Source: Beijerinckiaceae bacterium (GTDB taxonomy: Bacteria > Pseudomonadota > Alphaproteobacteria > Rhizobiales > Beijerinckiaceae). From it: 64,000 bases of DNA. The notes under the pieces are model-generated. The model did not search any database. It saw nothing but the letters and a program-made list of their open reading frames with translations, and was not told where the DNA came from. Within the stretch, counting starts at the first letter, position 1. Every line of letters starts with the position of its first letter. The stretch covers positions 212,720-276,719 of the forward strand of contig WSYC01000006.1 in NCBI GenBank assembly GCA_009773635.1, written 5' to 3'. Below, one piece after another: positions 45,135-54,866 of this stretch. Both the position numbers and the translations under genes were made by a program.

Positions 45135-46100
45135 ATGGATAGCACGGCCCTTCGCTATTTCTCCACCGTTGCCCGCCTCGGCTCGCTACAGGCCGCCGGA
45201 GCCGCCCTGAATGTCGCGGGATCGGCGATTTCCCGGCAGATCGCCGGGTTGGAAGCAAGCCTTGGCGTAACACTGTTCGAGCGGCATGCGCGCGGCATGC
45301 GGCTCACGGATGCCGGAAGTATTCTCGCCAGCCATGCGCGTCGTCAGGAACTCGAGACGGAGCGCGTCTCGGCGGACCTTCGCCGCCTGACCGGGCTTGA
45401 GAGCGCCATCCTGCGCGTCGATACGGTCGAGGGCATGGCGCAATACGTCATGCCGGAGACGATTGCGCGTCTTTACAGCCGGCGCCCCGGCGTCCAGGTC
45501 CAGATGAGTATTCCCGGCACCGGCAATGTGCCGCCGCGCGTCCGTTCAGGTGAAGCCGACATTGGTATCACCTTCGCTCTCGCGCCGGAGCCCGAGATCC
45601 GGGTGGTTCGTCGCCTTGATGGCGCCATCATGGCTTTCGCTGCGGCAAGACATCCGCTGGCCACGCGCGGCTCGCTTGCCCTGAAGGAGCTTGCAGGGGT
45701 GCCGATGTTCCTGATGGGGCAGGACACAACCGTGCGGCGGCTGTTCGATATGGCCTGCGCACAGGAAGATGTGGCGATCACACCGGTTGTCGTCGCCAAT
45801 TCTTCCTCCACGATCCACCGGCTGGTGCTGACGGGTGCCGGCCTCTCGGTTTCCAGCTATCTCAGCATGGCCGAACACGTGCGGAACGGCAGCGTGGTAG
45901 CACTTCCGCTTCTGCATCCGATCCTCCAGCAACGATCCATTCAGGTGCAGGTGCTGGCCGGGCGCCGTCTGCCGGTGATGGTGGAAGCATTCCTCGACTG
46001 TCTCGACGAGGTGATTGCAGAATTGGCGCCGTTCTCTACCAGTCTTGCCCCGACCAGCCTTGCTGCCCCCTCTCCTGCTGACCGGAACCACGCCCGATGA
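45135..46100 (+). CDS. LysR family transcriptional regulator
   Basis: 321 aa: winged HTH at 1-60 (LRYFSTVARLGSLQAAGAALNVAGSAISRQIAGLE) and a LysR substrate-binding domain (about 90-295). It is divergent from the peptide-type ABC operon and probably controls it through the box at 45090. The mazG gene starts within its last codons (ATGA overlap). The C-terminal 20 residues are Ser/Ala/Pro-rich and outside the domain. Confidence 0.93.
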   Translation: MDSTALRYFSTVARLGSLQAAGAALNVAGSAISRQIAGLEASLGVTLFERHARGMRLTDAGSILASHARRQELETERVSADLRRLTGLESAILRVDTVEGMAQYVMPETIARLYSRRPGVQVQMSIPGTGNVPPRVRSGEADIGITFALAPEPEIRVVRRLDGAIMAFAAARHPLATRGSLALKELAGVPMFLMGQDTTVRRLFDMACAQEDVAITPVVVANSSSTIHRLVLTGAGLSVSSYLSMAEHVRNGSVVALPLLHPILQQRSIQVQVLAGRRLPVMVEAFLDCLDEVIAELAPFSTSLAPTSLAAPSPADRNHAR

Positions 46101-46930
46101 AACCCTCCCGCGATCTTGCCGATCTCATCGCCATCATGGCCGCGCTGCGACACCCCGAAACCGGCTGTCCGTGGGACATCGAGCAGGATTTCTCGACCAT
46201 TGCGCCCTATACGATCGAGGAGGCACACGAGGTCGCCGATGCGATCGCGCGCGGCGATATGGTCGATCTGTGCGATGAACTCGGCGATCTCCTGCTTCAG
46301 GTCGCCTTCCACGCCCGCATGGCGGAAGAGGCCGGGCATTTCGCCTTTCCGGATGTGATCGAGGCAATCACCACCAAGCTGATCCGCCGGCACCCGCATG
46401 TGTTCGGGGAGAGATCTGCCGGCAATCCCGGTGCAGTCAAGGCGCTCTGGGAGGCCATCAAGGCCGAGGAGCGGGCGGAAAAGGCCGCGCGCAAGGCCGA
46501 GGCGGGCATCCCCGCGCCGGTGCGGAGCCTGCTGGATGGCGTGCCGCCCACCCTGCCCGCGCTGACCCGCGCGGTGAAACTGCAAAAAAAGGCCAGCACC
46601 GTTGGCTTCGACTGGAACGATCCGAAGGCTGTCCTCGCCAAACTTCACGAGGAAATTCAGGAGGTTGAGGAGGCGTTCGGCAAAAAGGACGTATCCGACA
46701 TAAAGGATGAGATCGGCGACATGCTGTTCGTGATCGCCAACCTCGCCCGCCACGCCGATATCGAGCCGGAAGCCGCACTCGAAGGCACCAACCGCAAATT
46801 CATGCGCCGCTTCGCGCACATCGAGGCGCGGCTGGCAGCGATGGGGCGCAGCTTTGACGGCGCAACGCTCGATGAGATGGACGCGCTCTGGGATGAGGCC
46901 AAGGGGCTGGAGAAAATTCCTCGCACCTAA
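46097..46930 (+). CDS. mazG: Nucleoside triphosphate pyrophosphohydrolase MazG
   Basis: 277 aa with two tandem MazG domains: about 10-105 (HPETGCPWDIEQDF, TIEEAHEVADAIARGD, ELGDLLLQVAFHARMAEE) and about 150-255 (VGFDWNDPKAVLAKLHEEIQEV, EIGDMLFVIANLARH). The EExxE/EGD metal sites are present in both. Hydrolyses NTPs and dNTPs to the monophosphates, as a house-cleaning enzyme. Overlaps lysR by 4 nt. Confidence 0.95.
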   Translation: MKPSRDLADLIAIMAALRHPETGCPWDIEQDFSTIAPYTIEEAHEVADAIARGDMVDLCDELGDLLLQVAFHARMAEEAGHFAFPDVIEAITTKLIRRHPHVFGERSAGNPGAVKALWEAIKAEERAEKAARKAEAGIPAPVRSLLDGVPPTLPALTRAVKLQKKASTVGFDWNDPKAVLAKLHEEIQEVEEAFGKKDVSDIKDEIGDMLFVIANLARHADIEPEAALEGTNRKFMRRFAHIEARLAAMGRSFDGATLDEMDALWDEAKGLEKIPRT

Positions 46931-47012
46931 ACTGTTAAGAAGCGCAACCATGCCTTGCCGCACGGCGATTGTTCGTGCAATTTCGCCCTGCTTTTTCATT
47001 TCGGAGATCATT

Positions 47013-47405
47013 ATGCGTGTTCTTTTGACGATTGCCGGGCTGGCTCTCGTGCTCGCTGGCTGCCAGACAACCGGAGGTAATTCCTCCAGGCGTGTGGCTA
47101 TCGCTGGCAAGCCGCTGAAGCTTGGCCATTATATGTCGGTGAACCCGGACTGCACGCCGGCCGGCTCAGCAACAATTCGGGTGCTGTCCTCTCCCCAGAA
47201 CGGCAGTGTTGCGGTGCGTGCCGGTAGCGATTTCCCATACTTTTTCCGCAACAACATCCGCAGCAACTGTAACGGTCGCCGGGTTGCATCGCAGCAGCTT
47301 TGGTATACGGCCCGGACGAGTGGCGTTACCGATCACGTGACGGCGGAAGTCATCTATTCAAACGGCATTGCGCGGACCACGACTTATCTGATCGAGACCC
47401 GCTGA
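47013..47405 (+). CDS. Small putative lipoprotein
   Basis: 130 aa. ATG 47013 (CGGAG upstream) gives a lipoprotein signal with LVLAGC at 13-18, so it is predicted to be lipid-anchored in the envelope. The mature part has two cysteines (NPDC and RSNC), which could form a disulfide, and a beta-rich pattern (ATIRVLSSPQNGSVAVRAG, AEVIYSNGIARTTTYLIETR) suggesting a small Ig-like fold. I do not recognise a named family. It lies between mazG and the convergent hflX. Confidence 0.8.
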   Translation: MRVLLTIAGLALVLAGCQTTGGNSSRRVAIAGKPLKLGHYMSVNPDCTPAGSATIRVLSSPQNGSVAVRAGSDFPYFFRNNIRSNCNGRRVASQQLWYTARTSGVTDHVTAEVIYSNGIARTTTYLIETR

Positions 47406-47438
47406 ACGCCCGAGGGAGAGTGATCGATTGCGCAAAAC

Positions 47439-48638
47439 CTAGTCTTGCGCACCCTTCACGCCCGGAAATCTCCGTGTAATCCGGCCCATTTCCGTCTTGC
47501 CGGCCCGAATTTTAAGCGTGACCTTGCCCGTCCGGCCGTTGCGGCGCGCGAGGACTTCGGCGTTCTCGTAGAGCCAGGCAAGGCCCGCGCCATCGCCGGC
47601 ATCCAGCGTGATATCCAGCGTTTCGCGCCCTTCCGCGAGGCGGCGCTCGATTTCCGCCAGCAAGTCCCCGACGCCTTTGCCGGTGAGTGCGGAGACGAGG
47701 ACCGGCGCGCCCTCCCCCCGTCGCGCCGCGACTTCCTTGAGGCGTTTGGCCTCGGCAGCGGTGAGCAGGTCCGCCTTGTTCCAGACCTCGACAATGCGCT
47801 TTTCCGCGGCCCCGGAAATCCCGAGATCGGCGAGCACGGACTTGACGTCCAGCTCCTGTGCCTCGGTATCGGCATTGGCGATATCGCGGACATGGAGGAT
47901 GATTTCGGCGGAGATCACGTCTTCCAGCGTCGCGCGGAAGGCCGCGACAAGCTGCGTCGGCAGATCGGAGATGAAGCCGACGGTATCGGAGAGCACGACC
48001 TTCAGCCCGTGCGGGAGTGAAACCGCGCGCGTCGTGGGATCGAGGGTGGCGAACAGCATGTCCTTTGCCAGCACTTCGGCCTCGGTCATGCGGTTGAAAA
48101 GGCTCGATTTCCCGGCGTTGGTGTAGCCGACGAGCGCAACGGTCGGGTATGGCACCTTGTCGCGGCTGGCGCGATGGAGCCCGCGCGTGCGTTTGACATC
48201 CTCGAGATCGTTTTCGATGCGCGTCATCCGCTCCTGAATGAGGCGGCGGTCGGTTTCGATCTGGGTTTCGCCGGGGCCGCCGAGGAAGCCGAAGCCGCCG
48301 CGCTGGCGCTCCAGATGGGTCCACGAGCGCACGAGCCGCGATTTCTGGTAGGCGAGATGCGCCAGCTCCACCTGAAGCCGCCCTTCGCGTGTCGAGGCTC
48401 TGCGGCCGAAAATCTCGAGGATTAGCCCGGTTCGATCGATGACCTTGGCCTTGAATGCCTGTTCGAGGTTGCGCTGCTGCACCGGCGAGAGCGCGCAATC
48501 CATCATCACCAGTGCGATCTCTTCCGCCTCGACGAGCGCTGCGATTTCCTCGACCTTGCCGGCCCCCAGGAAGGTCGCCGGGCGCGGCTGGCGGATCGGA
48601 ACGATTTGACTGGCAATGATCGCAAGATCGATCGCCAT
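47439..48638 (-). CDS. hflX: GTPase HflX (start probably upstream of the first ATG)
   Basis: Ribosome-associated GTPase that splits stalled 70S particles in species studied. From ATG 48638 it is 399 aa: HflX domain (PRPATFLGAGKVEEIAALV), HLERQRGGFGFLGGPGETQIETDRR, then G1 GYTNAGKSSLFN (about 170), G3 DTVGF and G4 NKAD. However, the same frame stays open to the hfq stop at 48917 and encodes the conserved first part (TLVVGPYLSERG, ARLEEAIGL), with no ATG, GTG or TTG. CTG at 48911, 6 nt after GAGGAG, would give about 490 aa; ATT at 48878 is another possibility. Confidence 0.93.
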   Translation of the reverse strand: MAIDLAIIASQIVPIRQPRPATFLGAGKVEEIAALVEAEEIALVMMDCALSPVQQRNLEQAFKAKVIDRTGLILEIFGRRASTREGRLQVELAHLAYQKSRLVRSWTHLERQRGGFGFLGGPGETQIETDRRLIQERMTRIENDLEDVKRTRGLHRASRDKVPYPTVALVGYTNAGKSSLFNRMTEAEVLAKDMLFATLDPTTRAVSLPHGLKVVLSDTVGFISDLPTQLVAAFRATLEDVISAEIILHVRDIANADTEAQELDVKSVLADLGISGAAEKRIVEVWNKADLLTAAEAKRLKEVAARRGEGAPVLVSALTGKGVGDLLAEIERRLAEGRETLDITLDAGDGAGLAWLYENAEVLARRNGRTGKVTLKIRAGKTEMGRITRRFPGVKGAQD

Positions 48639-48914
48639 CGTCAGACCGATGGCCTCCTCCAGCCGGGCTTCCTGCGTGCGCAGCGTGAGCGTGCCCGCAG
48701 CGGCGGCGCCGCGTTCGGAGAGATAGGGTCCGACAACCAGCGTCCGCGTTTCGAGCGCGATCGTCTTCTCCGGCTCGAAAACGGGCTTCTGGGCAGCCTT
48801 CAGGCCATCCCGCGTCTTCGCGCCGCTTTTGGCGCCGCGTTTCGCCGGGGTTATTTCAGGGTGATCGGTCGTGGCAATATTCCGTTCTGATGAGAGAGGA
48901 TGCGCGGGCAGCGA

Positions 48915-49157
48915 TCACTCCTCGTCATTCGGTCCGGGCAGGTGGATCGGCGAGGCTGGCATGATCGTCGAGATCGCGTGCTTGTAGACGAGCTGCGACA
49001 CGCCGTCACGCTTGAGCAGCACGCAAAAATTGTCGAACCAGGTCACCGCGCCCTGTAATTTCACGCCGTTGACAAGGAAAATTGTCACTGAAATCTTGTT
49101 CTTGCGGACGTGATTGAGAAAATTGTCCTGCAAACTCAGTGCGCGTTCAGTCGCCAT
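48915..49157 (-). CDS. hfq: RNA-binding protein Hfq
   Basis: 80-aa Sm-like chaperone for small RNA-mRNA pairing. Sm1 motif in [28 protein letters not shown] (residues 9-36) and Sm2 motif [12 protein letters not shown] (56-67) are intact; the acidic end NDEE is typical of alphaproteobacterial Hfq. Ribosome-binding site GGGTG before ATG 49157. It is placed between ntrX and hflX in the classical alphaproteobacterial order. Its last codons GAGGAG may double as the ribosome-binding site of hflX. Confidence 0.98.
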   Translation of the reverse strand: MATERALSLQDNFLNHVRKNKISVTIFLVNGVKLQGAVTWFDNFCVLLKRDGVSQLVYKHAISTIMPASPIHLPGPNDEE

Positions 49158-49415
49158 TCTTTTTCACCCGTCTTCTTGTTCGCCAATGTTATGGCGTGGT
49201 GTCCTGCCGTTCGCAGCCCGATTCCGATCCGGAAATCAGGGTTGTAATTTGAAGCGGAATTCCACCGGTGTCCAATGGGGATTTCGCCCCGATTCACAAA
49301 ATGTTGCACTGCAACCAGTTGGCCCTATCCTGCATGAATTGCGAGTGTTGCCAAGCCTTCTTGATTACCAATGTCGTCTTGATGCCCGATGTGCTTGGAA
49401 GCACATCATCTCGCC

Positions 49416-50780
49416 TCAAATTCCCAGCGATTTCAACTTGCGGTGAAGAGCCGAGCGTTCCATGCCGACGAATTCGGCTGTGCGCGAGATATTTCCGCCA
49501 AACCGGTTGATCTGGGCGATGAGATATTCGCGCTCGAACACCTCGCGCGCCTCGCGCAGCGCCATTGACAGCAAACGCTCGCCGCCAGCCCCGCTGGGCG
49601 TCGCCGGGGCGGAGGAGCCGACATCCTGCGGCAGCATTTCGGCGGTCACCTCCTGGCTGGCGTCACCGCCGGCAAGGATCATCAGCCGTTCGACGTTGTT
49701 TCTGAGCTGGCGCACGTTGCCGGGCCAATCATGCGTTTGCAGGATCGCCATCGCATCGGCCGCGATCCGCCGTTTCGGCAGGCCGGACGCCACCGCGATC
49801 TGCTGCATGAAATGCTCAATCAGGGATGGGATGTCCTCCCGCCGTTCGGCCAGCGCCGGTACGCGGATCGGCACCACGCCGAGGCGGTGATAGAGGTCCT
49901 CGCGGAAGCGCCCGGCGGCGATTTCCTCGCCAAGATCGCGGCTGGTTGACGAAATAATGCGAACATCGACATGCACCCGCGCGCTGCCGTCAACGCGCTG
50001 GAAATTCTGGTCAACGAGCACGCGCAGGATTTTGCTCTGGGTTTCCTTTGGCATGTCGGCGATTTCATCGATGAAGAGCGAGCCACCATGCGCCTCCTCC
50101 AGCGCGCCGACGCGCCGCGCACGGCCCTTGGTCGCTTCGACGCCGAACAGCGCCTCCTCCATCCGCTCGGGCGTGATCGCCGCGGCGTTGATGACCACGA
50201 ACGGCCCCCCTGCCCGCGACGACGCCTGATGCAGCGAGCGCGCGGCCAGCTCCTTGCCGGAGCCCGGCGGGCCGGACACCATCACGCGCGCATTGGTCGG
50301 CGCGACGCGCTCGATCTGCTGGCGCAGCTGCGACATCACGGTCGAATGGCCGATGATGCCATCGGGCTCGCCGGAGCGGGTCTTGAGGTCGCGGATCTCG
50401 CGTTTGAGCGCCATCTGTTCGAGCGCACGTTGGGCGACGAGCACCAGCCGATCGGCCTTGAACGGCTTCTCGATGAAATCGTAGGCGCCTTGCTTGATCG
50501 CGGCGACGGCGGTCTCGATGTTGCCATGGCCGGAGATCATCACCACCGGGATTTCCGGGTGCAACTCGCGGATGACATCGAGCAGCTGCAGCCCGTCGAG
50601 GCGGCTGCCCTGAATCCAGATATCGAGGAAAATCAGGTTCGGGCGGCGCGCCTCGATCGCAGCCAGCGCCTCGTCCGAATGCCGCGCCGTGCGGGTGGCA
50701 TAGCCTTCATCGTCCAGAATGCCGGCGACGAGATCACGGATATCGGCCTCGTCATCCACAATGAGAATGTCGCTTGCCAT
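49416..50780 (-). CDS. ntrX: Nitrogen assimilation response regulator NtrX
   Basis: 454 aa: receiver (1-120, acidic D9/D10 and phospho-acceptor D53 in LIFLDIWIQG), AAA+ domain (about 140-370, Walker A SGPPGSGKELAARS near 169, Walker B GGSLFIDEIADMP) and a Fis-type HTH at the end (GGNISRTAEFVGMERSALHRKLKSLGI). The GAFTGA loop that contacts sigma-54 is absent, as is usual for NtrX of this class. Its ATG overlaps the ntrY stop by one base. Pairs with NtrY in nitrogen and redox/envelope responses. Confidence 0.96.
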   Translation of the reverse strand: MASDILIVDDEADIRDLVAGILDDEGYATRTARHSDEALAAIEARRPNLIFLDIWIQGSRLDGLQLLDVIRELHPEIPVVMISGHGNIETAVAAIKQGAYDFIEKPFKADRLVLVAQRALEQMALKREIRDLKTRSGEPDGIIGHSTVMSQLRQQIERVAPTNARVMVSGPPGSGKELAARSLHQASSRAGGPFVVINAAAITPERMEEALFGVEATKGRARRVGALEEAHGGSLFIDEIADMPKETQSKILRVLVDQNFQRVDGSARVHVDVRIISSTSRDLGEEIAAGRFREDLYHRLGVVPIRVPALAERREDIPSLIEHFMQQIAVASGLPKRRIAADAMAILQTHDWPGNVRQLRNNVERLMILAGGDASQEVTAEMLPQDVGSSAPATPSGAGGERLLSMALREAREVFEREYLIAQINRFGGNISRTAEFVGMERSALHRKLKSLGI

Positions 50781-53110
50781 TATCGGTCACCTTCATTGGG
50801 TCGGGTATCGGATGGGGTTAGGGTCTGCGGTGTCGCCGTTGCGCCGGGCTGTGCGCTGGCGCACGGCAGATGCACGCGCACAAGGGCGCCGGGCGTCGGA
50901 GTCCCGTTCTTGGCGGGAGGATCAAGCAGCTCGATCCGCCCACCGTGGTCTTCAAAAATCTTCGCGACGATCGGCAGGCCCAGCCCGGTGCCGCCTTCGC
51001 GGGTCGTCATATAGGGTTCGAGCAGGCGCTGGCGGCCTTCTTTCGGGAATCCCTTGCCGTTATCGAGAATATCGACCAGCACCTCGCTGCCCGCCTGCGT
51101 TGGCAGGCTGATCTCGATCCGCCCGGTTCCCGCCGCGCCGGAAGGCGATTCCGCGATGGCCTCGCAGGCGTTCTTGATCAGGTTCTGCACCGCCTGGCTG
51201 ACCAGACGCCGGTCGAACCGCGCGAGAACCGGGGTTTCCGGCAGGGTCTCGACGATCTCGACGCCCGGATTGCCGACGCGCATCATGAAGGCGACCTCAC
51301 GCAGCGTCGTGACGATATCCTCATCCGCCGGCTGCGGCTTCGGCATCCGCGCGAACGACGAGAACTCGTCCACCATGCGCTTGATGTCCTCGACCTGCCG
51401 GATGATCGTATCCGTGCATTGGTCGAATACCGGGCGATCCTCGACGATCACCTTGCCGAATTTGCGGCGGATGCGCTCGGCGGAAAGCTGGATCGGCGTC
51501 AGCGGGTTCTTGATCTCATGCGCGATGCGGCGCGCGACGTCGGCCCATGCCGAGGTGCGCTGCGCGGTCACGAGATCGGTGATGTCATCGAGCGTCACGA
51601 CATGGCCGCCGGCGGAATCGCCGGTGACACGCACGGAGAGGATGCGTTCAACCCCGCGCCGCCGAACGATGATTTCGTGCTGCGAAAGCCGTTGCGAGCC
51701 GCCGCGCGCTTCCTCGATCGCATCCGCGATCTCCGGGAAGAGTTCGGCATAGGGCCGATCATGGACGTCCTGCTCGCCGAGCGCGAGGATCAGCCGCGCC
51801 ATCGGGTTCACAAGGCTGACGTGCCCCTCGGCATCAAGCCCGATCACCCCTGCCGGCACGCCGGAGAGCACGGCCTCCATGAAGCGGCGGCGCTGGTCGA
51901 TCAGCGCATTGGCCTCGGAGAGCGAGTTATGCTGCTCGCGCAGCACCGTCGTCATGTTGTTGAAGGTTGCGCCAAGCTGGCTGAGATCGCTGCCGATTTT
52001 CGCCAGCGGCACCTGCACGTAGAGGTTGCCGGCGGAAACCTGGTCTGTCGCCTGCATCAGCCGACGGATCGGGTCGACAAGGCGGTCGGCAAAGCCGAGC
52101 CCCAGCAGCACCGAGGCCAGGAGGCCGATCAGCGTCAGCAGCGCGAACACCAGCGCGATGCCGAACTGCGTCGCTTGCCGGCGTGCCTCAAGCACCTGAT
52201 ATTGCACCACGCCCGAGCGCGCGATCACCGGAAATTCGAGCATGCGCGGATCAATGCCGCGCGCCACCATCAGAAAGCTGTCCGTGCCGAAATTCTTCAG
52301 CTGGATCAGCCCGCCGATCGATTCCCGGCTGAAGAGACACGGCGGCTCCTCCGTCGCGGCGTAGCGGAAATCCTCCGGCGAGACGGTCGGCGGCTGGACC
52401 TGCCGGCCCTCCACCTGCGCCTTTTCAACGAGGCTGCCATCTTCCTTGAAGATCACGGCATGCGGAAACCCGAGCGCAGCCGCGCGGCCATTGAGAAAGG
52501 TCTGGAACCCCGCCGTATTGCCGAGAAAGAAGCCGGAGGCATTCGCCCGATCAAGATCGTTGGCCATCAGCCGCATCTCGCGGCCGAGATTCTGGCAGAT
52601 CTGCTGCTGGAAATTCTGGCTGATGACATCCGCGTTCTGCACCAGCGCGCGCAAATCGCCGGAGAACCACGGCGTCAACCCGCGTTCGAGCGCCAGCAGC
52701 CCGGCCCCGGCGACCAGCGTTGTCGGCACCGCCGCGACGAGGCTGAACAGTCCGACGATCCGCCGGTGCAGCCGCGCCCCCGCGAGCCCGGCGAGATTGG
52801 CCCGCCGCAGCCGGATCAACTGCCGGATGACGATGACGAGCAGCGCCAGAATGAGGACGACATCGACCCCGAGGAACACCAGCACCGCGTTCTGCGCCGG
52901 CTCGATGCCGAACGTGCCCATCAGGAACAGGAAGGTGCCGATCGCAGCGATCAGCGCGATGCCGACGATCGAGGGTGCCCAGAGCGAATTGATGGGTTCA
53001 TCGAGCGGTGCTGCGATCGCGGCCGGGGCTGGTTCAGGGCTCCCCGCCGCCTGGACAGAGCGCGCGTCGGAAGCCGGCTCCCCCGCTGCGGATGCCATGC
53101 GGTCGGTCAT
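50780..53110 (-). CDS. ntrY: Sensor histidine kinase NtrY
   Basis: About 776 aa membrane kinase. Three to four helices lie near 45-165 with another near 330-350, then HAMP (FADRLVDPIRRLMQATDQVSAG), PAS (about 430-530), phospho-acceptor H in RRIAHEIKNPLTPIQLSAERI, and the ATPase domain with N-box NLIKNACEAI, GKGFP and GGTGLGLPIVAKIF. The start is uncertain: ATG 53110 fits usual NtrY length; the frame opens to 53185. Upstream of ntrX, which it phosphorylates. Confidence 0.95.
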   Translation of the reverse strand: MTDRMASAAGEPASDARSVQAAGSPEPAPAAIAAPLDEPINSLWAPSIVGIALIAAIGTFLFLMGTFGIEPAQNAVLVFLGVDVVLILALLVIVIRQLIRLRRANLAGLAGARLHRRIVGLFSLVAAVPTTLVAGAGLLALERGLTPWFSGDLRALVQNADVISQNFQQQICQNLGREMRLMANDLDRANASGFFLGNTAGFQTFLNGRAAALGFPHAVIFKEDGSLVEKAQVEGRQVQPPTVSPEDFRYAATEEPPCLFSRESIGGLIQLKNFGTDSFLMVARGIDPRMLEFPVIARSGVVQYQVLEARRQATQFGIALVFALLTLIGLLASVLLGLGFADRLVDPIRRLMQATDQVSAGNLYVQVPLAKIGSDLSQLGATFNNMTTVLREQHNSLSEANALIDQRRRFMEAVLSGVPAGVIGLDAEGHVSLVNPMARLILALGEQDVHDRPYAELFPEIADAIEEARGGSQRLSQHEIIVRRRGVERILSVRVTGDSAGGHVVTLDDITDLVTAQRTSAWADVARRIAHEIKNPLTPIQLSAERIRRKFGKVIVEDRPVFDQCTDTIIRQVEDIKRMVDEFSSFARMPKPQPADEDIVTTLREVAFMMRVGNPGVEIVETLPETPVLARFDRRLVSQAVQNLIKNACEAIAESPSGAAGTGRIEISLPTQAGSEVLVDILDNGKGFPKEGRQRLLEPYMTTREGGTGLGLPIVAKIFEDHGGRIELLDPPAKNGTPTPGALVRVHLPCASAQPGATATPQTLTPSDTRPNEGDR

Positions 53111-53304
53111 CGGGGCAAACCTGTCGACAGCGAGAAAATGACGGCGCTCCATGCGGGGCAAATGCGGGGAAACAAGACCACGCAACCGATGCCGCGCGGC
53201 GACAACTCACCGCGACAGGAATACGCGCGAATGACTCATCTGCGCAACACTGTTGTTGGATTGTGACAATTCTGCGGCAGGCGAATGCACCGGTAGCTGG
53301 TGAT

Positions 53305-54792
53305 TTATCCCACCGCGCTGGTCATGCGGATGCCGAGTTCGCGGATCTTCTTGCGCAAGGTGTTGCGATTGAGACCCAGCAAATCCGCTGCCCGCACCTG
53401 ATTGCCATTGGTGGCCGCGAGCGCAGCCGCGACCAGCGGCCGCTCGAATTCGACCAAAAGCCGGTCGTACAGCCCCGCGGGGGGCAATTCGTCGCCAAAA
53501 CGGCCGAAATAGGTCTTGAGATAACCCCGGAAAAAGCCTTCGAGCGTCTCGCTCGAGGGGACGGCTTCGACGATCCGCGGCTCGGCCTCGCGCGGCGCGG
53601 CGCGGCGCACGACCGTCAATTCGTTCTCGATCGCGCCGACGCCGATCACGTCATCGGGGTGCAGCGCGGCGAGGCGCCGGACCATGTTCTCGAGTTCACG
53701 GATGTTGCCGGGCCAATCGTGACGCTTCATGCGCTCGAGCCCCGCCTGATCGATCACCTTCTTCGGCAGGCCTTCCTTTTCGGCCTGCGTGAGAAAATGC
53801 CGGACGAGATCGGGCACGTCGCCGAGGCGTTCGCGCAAGGGCGGCAGGCGGATCGGCACCACCGAGAGCCGGTAATAGAGATCCTCGCGGAACAGCCCCT
53901 TCTCGATCAGGGTCACGAGATCCTTGTTGGTGGCGGCGACGATGCGCACATCGGTCTTGATCGGCGTCCGGCCGCCCACCGTCATGTATTCGCCCTGCTG
54001 GAGCACGCGCAGCAGCCGCGTCTGCGCTTCCATCGGCATATCGCCGATCTCGTCGAGGAAAAGCGTGCCGCTTTCGGCCTGCTCGAAGCGGCCCTGGCTG
54101 CGGTTCTGCGCGCCGGTGAACGCGCCCTTTTCATGCCCGAACAGCTCGCTTTCGATGAGATCGCGCGGAATGGCGGCCATGTTGATGGCGACAAACGGGC
54201 CTTTGCGGCGGCGGCCGAAATCATGCAGCGCGCGGGCGACCAGCTCCTTGCCGGTGCCGCTTTCGCCGGTGATCATCACGGTCAGATCGGTGTTCATCAG
54301 CCGCGCGAGCACGCGGTAGACGTCCTGCATCGCGGCGGAACGGCCAACGAGCGGGATTTCCTCCGCCGGCTTGGGCGACGGCGTGCCGTCTGCCTTGGTT
54401 TCGGGGGCTTCGGGTGCTTTTCGCGCATCGCTGCCGGCGAGCGCCTGCCCGACGATCCGCACGAGCTGATCGAGATCGAAGGGTTTGGGGAGATATTCGT
54501 AGGCACCGCGTTCCGAGGCGCGGATCGCGGTCATGAAGGTATTCTGCGCGCTCATCACCACGATGGGGAGCTGTGGCCGCGCCTTCTTCATGCGCGGCAG
54601 GAGCTCGAAGATATTCTCGTCGGGCATGACGACATCGGTCACGACGAGATCGCCATCCCCGGCCTCGACCCAGCGCGAGAGGATATTCGCGCTGCCGGTC
54701 GCCCGCACGTCATAGCCGGCGCGGATCAGCGCCTGTGATACAACCGTCCGGATTGCCAGATCGTCATCCGCTACAAGAATCATGTGCGCCAT
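53305..54792 (-). CDS. ntrC: Nitrogen regulation protein NtrC (NR(I))
   Basis: 495 aa sigma-54 activator. Receiver with D53 in [13 protein letters not shown]+ domain (Walker [16 protein letters not shown] near 175, [13 protein letters not shown] containing the GAFTGA loop, Walker [13 protein letters not shown]) and C-terminal Fis HTH ([26 protein letters not shown]). Phosphorylated by NtrB under nitrogen limitation. It is the candidate activator for the sigma-54-like site at 14648. 75 nt separate it from ntrB; ntrY follows in the same direction after 195 nt. Confidence 0.98.
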   Translation of the reverse strand: MAHMILVADDDLAIRTVVSQALIRAGYDVRATGSANILSRWVEAGDGDLVVTDVVMPDENIFELLPRMKKARPQLPIVVMSAQNTFMTAIRASERGAYEYLPKPFDLDQLVRIVGQALAGSDARKAPEAPETKADGTPSPKPAEEIPLVGRSAAMQDVYRVLARLMNTDLTVMITGESGTGKELVARALHDFGRRRKGPFVAINMAAIPRDLIESELFGHEKGAFTGAQNRSQGRFEQAESGTLFLDEIGDMPMEAQTRLLRVLQQGEYMTVGGRTPIKTDVRIVAATNKDLVTLIEKGLFREDLYYRLSVVPIRLPPLRERLGDVPDLVRHFLTQAEKEGLPKKVIDQAGLERMKRHDWPGNIRELENMVRRLAALHPDDVIGVGAIENELTVVRRAAPREAEPRIVEAVPSSETLEGFFRGYLKTYFGRFGDELPPAGLYDRLLVEFERPLVAAALAATNGNQVRAADLLGLNRNTLRKKIRELGIRMTSAVG

Positions 54793-54866
54793 GCCGTGTC
54801 GGCCCTCGTCTTCTCATGCTGTCCGGCGTGCAGGGCACCCGCCATTGGGAGCCCTTTCTGCCGGGT

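Noticed and set aside
47429-47451. TGCGCAA/TTGCGCA hairpin at the hflX 3' end as terminator
   Set aside because: No T-run on either strand and it overlaps the coding end of hflX; probably not a functional intrinsic terminator.
49416-50780. NtrX lacking GAFTGA as a defect
   Set aside because: Absence of the sigma-54 contact loop is the normal state for alphaproteobacterial NtrX as far as I know, so it is not remarkable.
50870-53266. Very long open frame on the plus strand opposite ntrY
   Set aside because: It is the antisense of a clear kinase gene; the translation is rich in Arg/His/Glu with no domain and reflects the high GC content.
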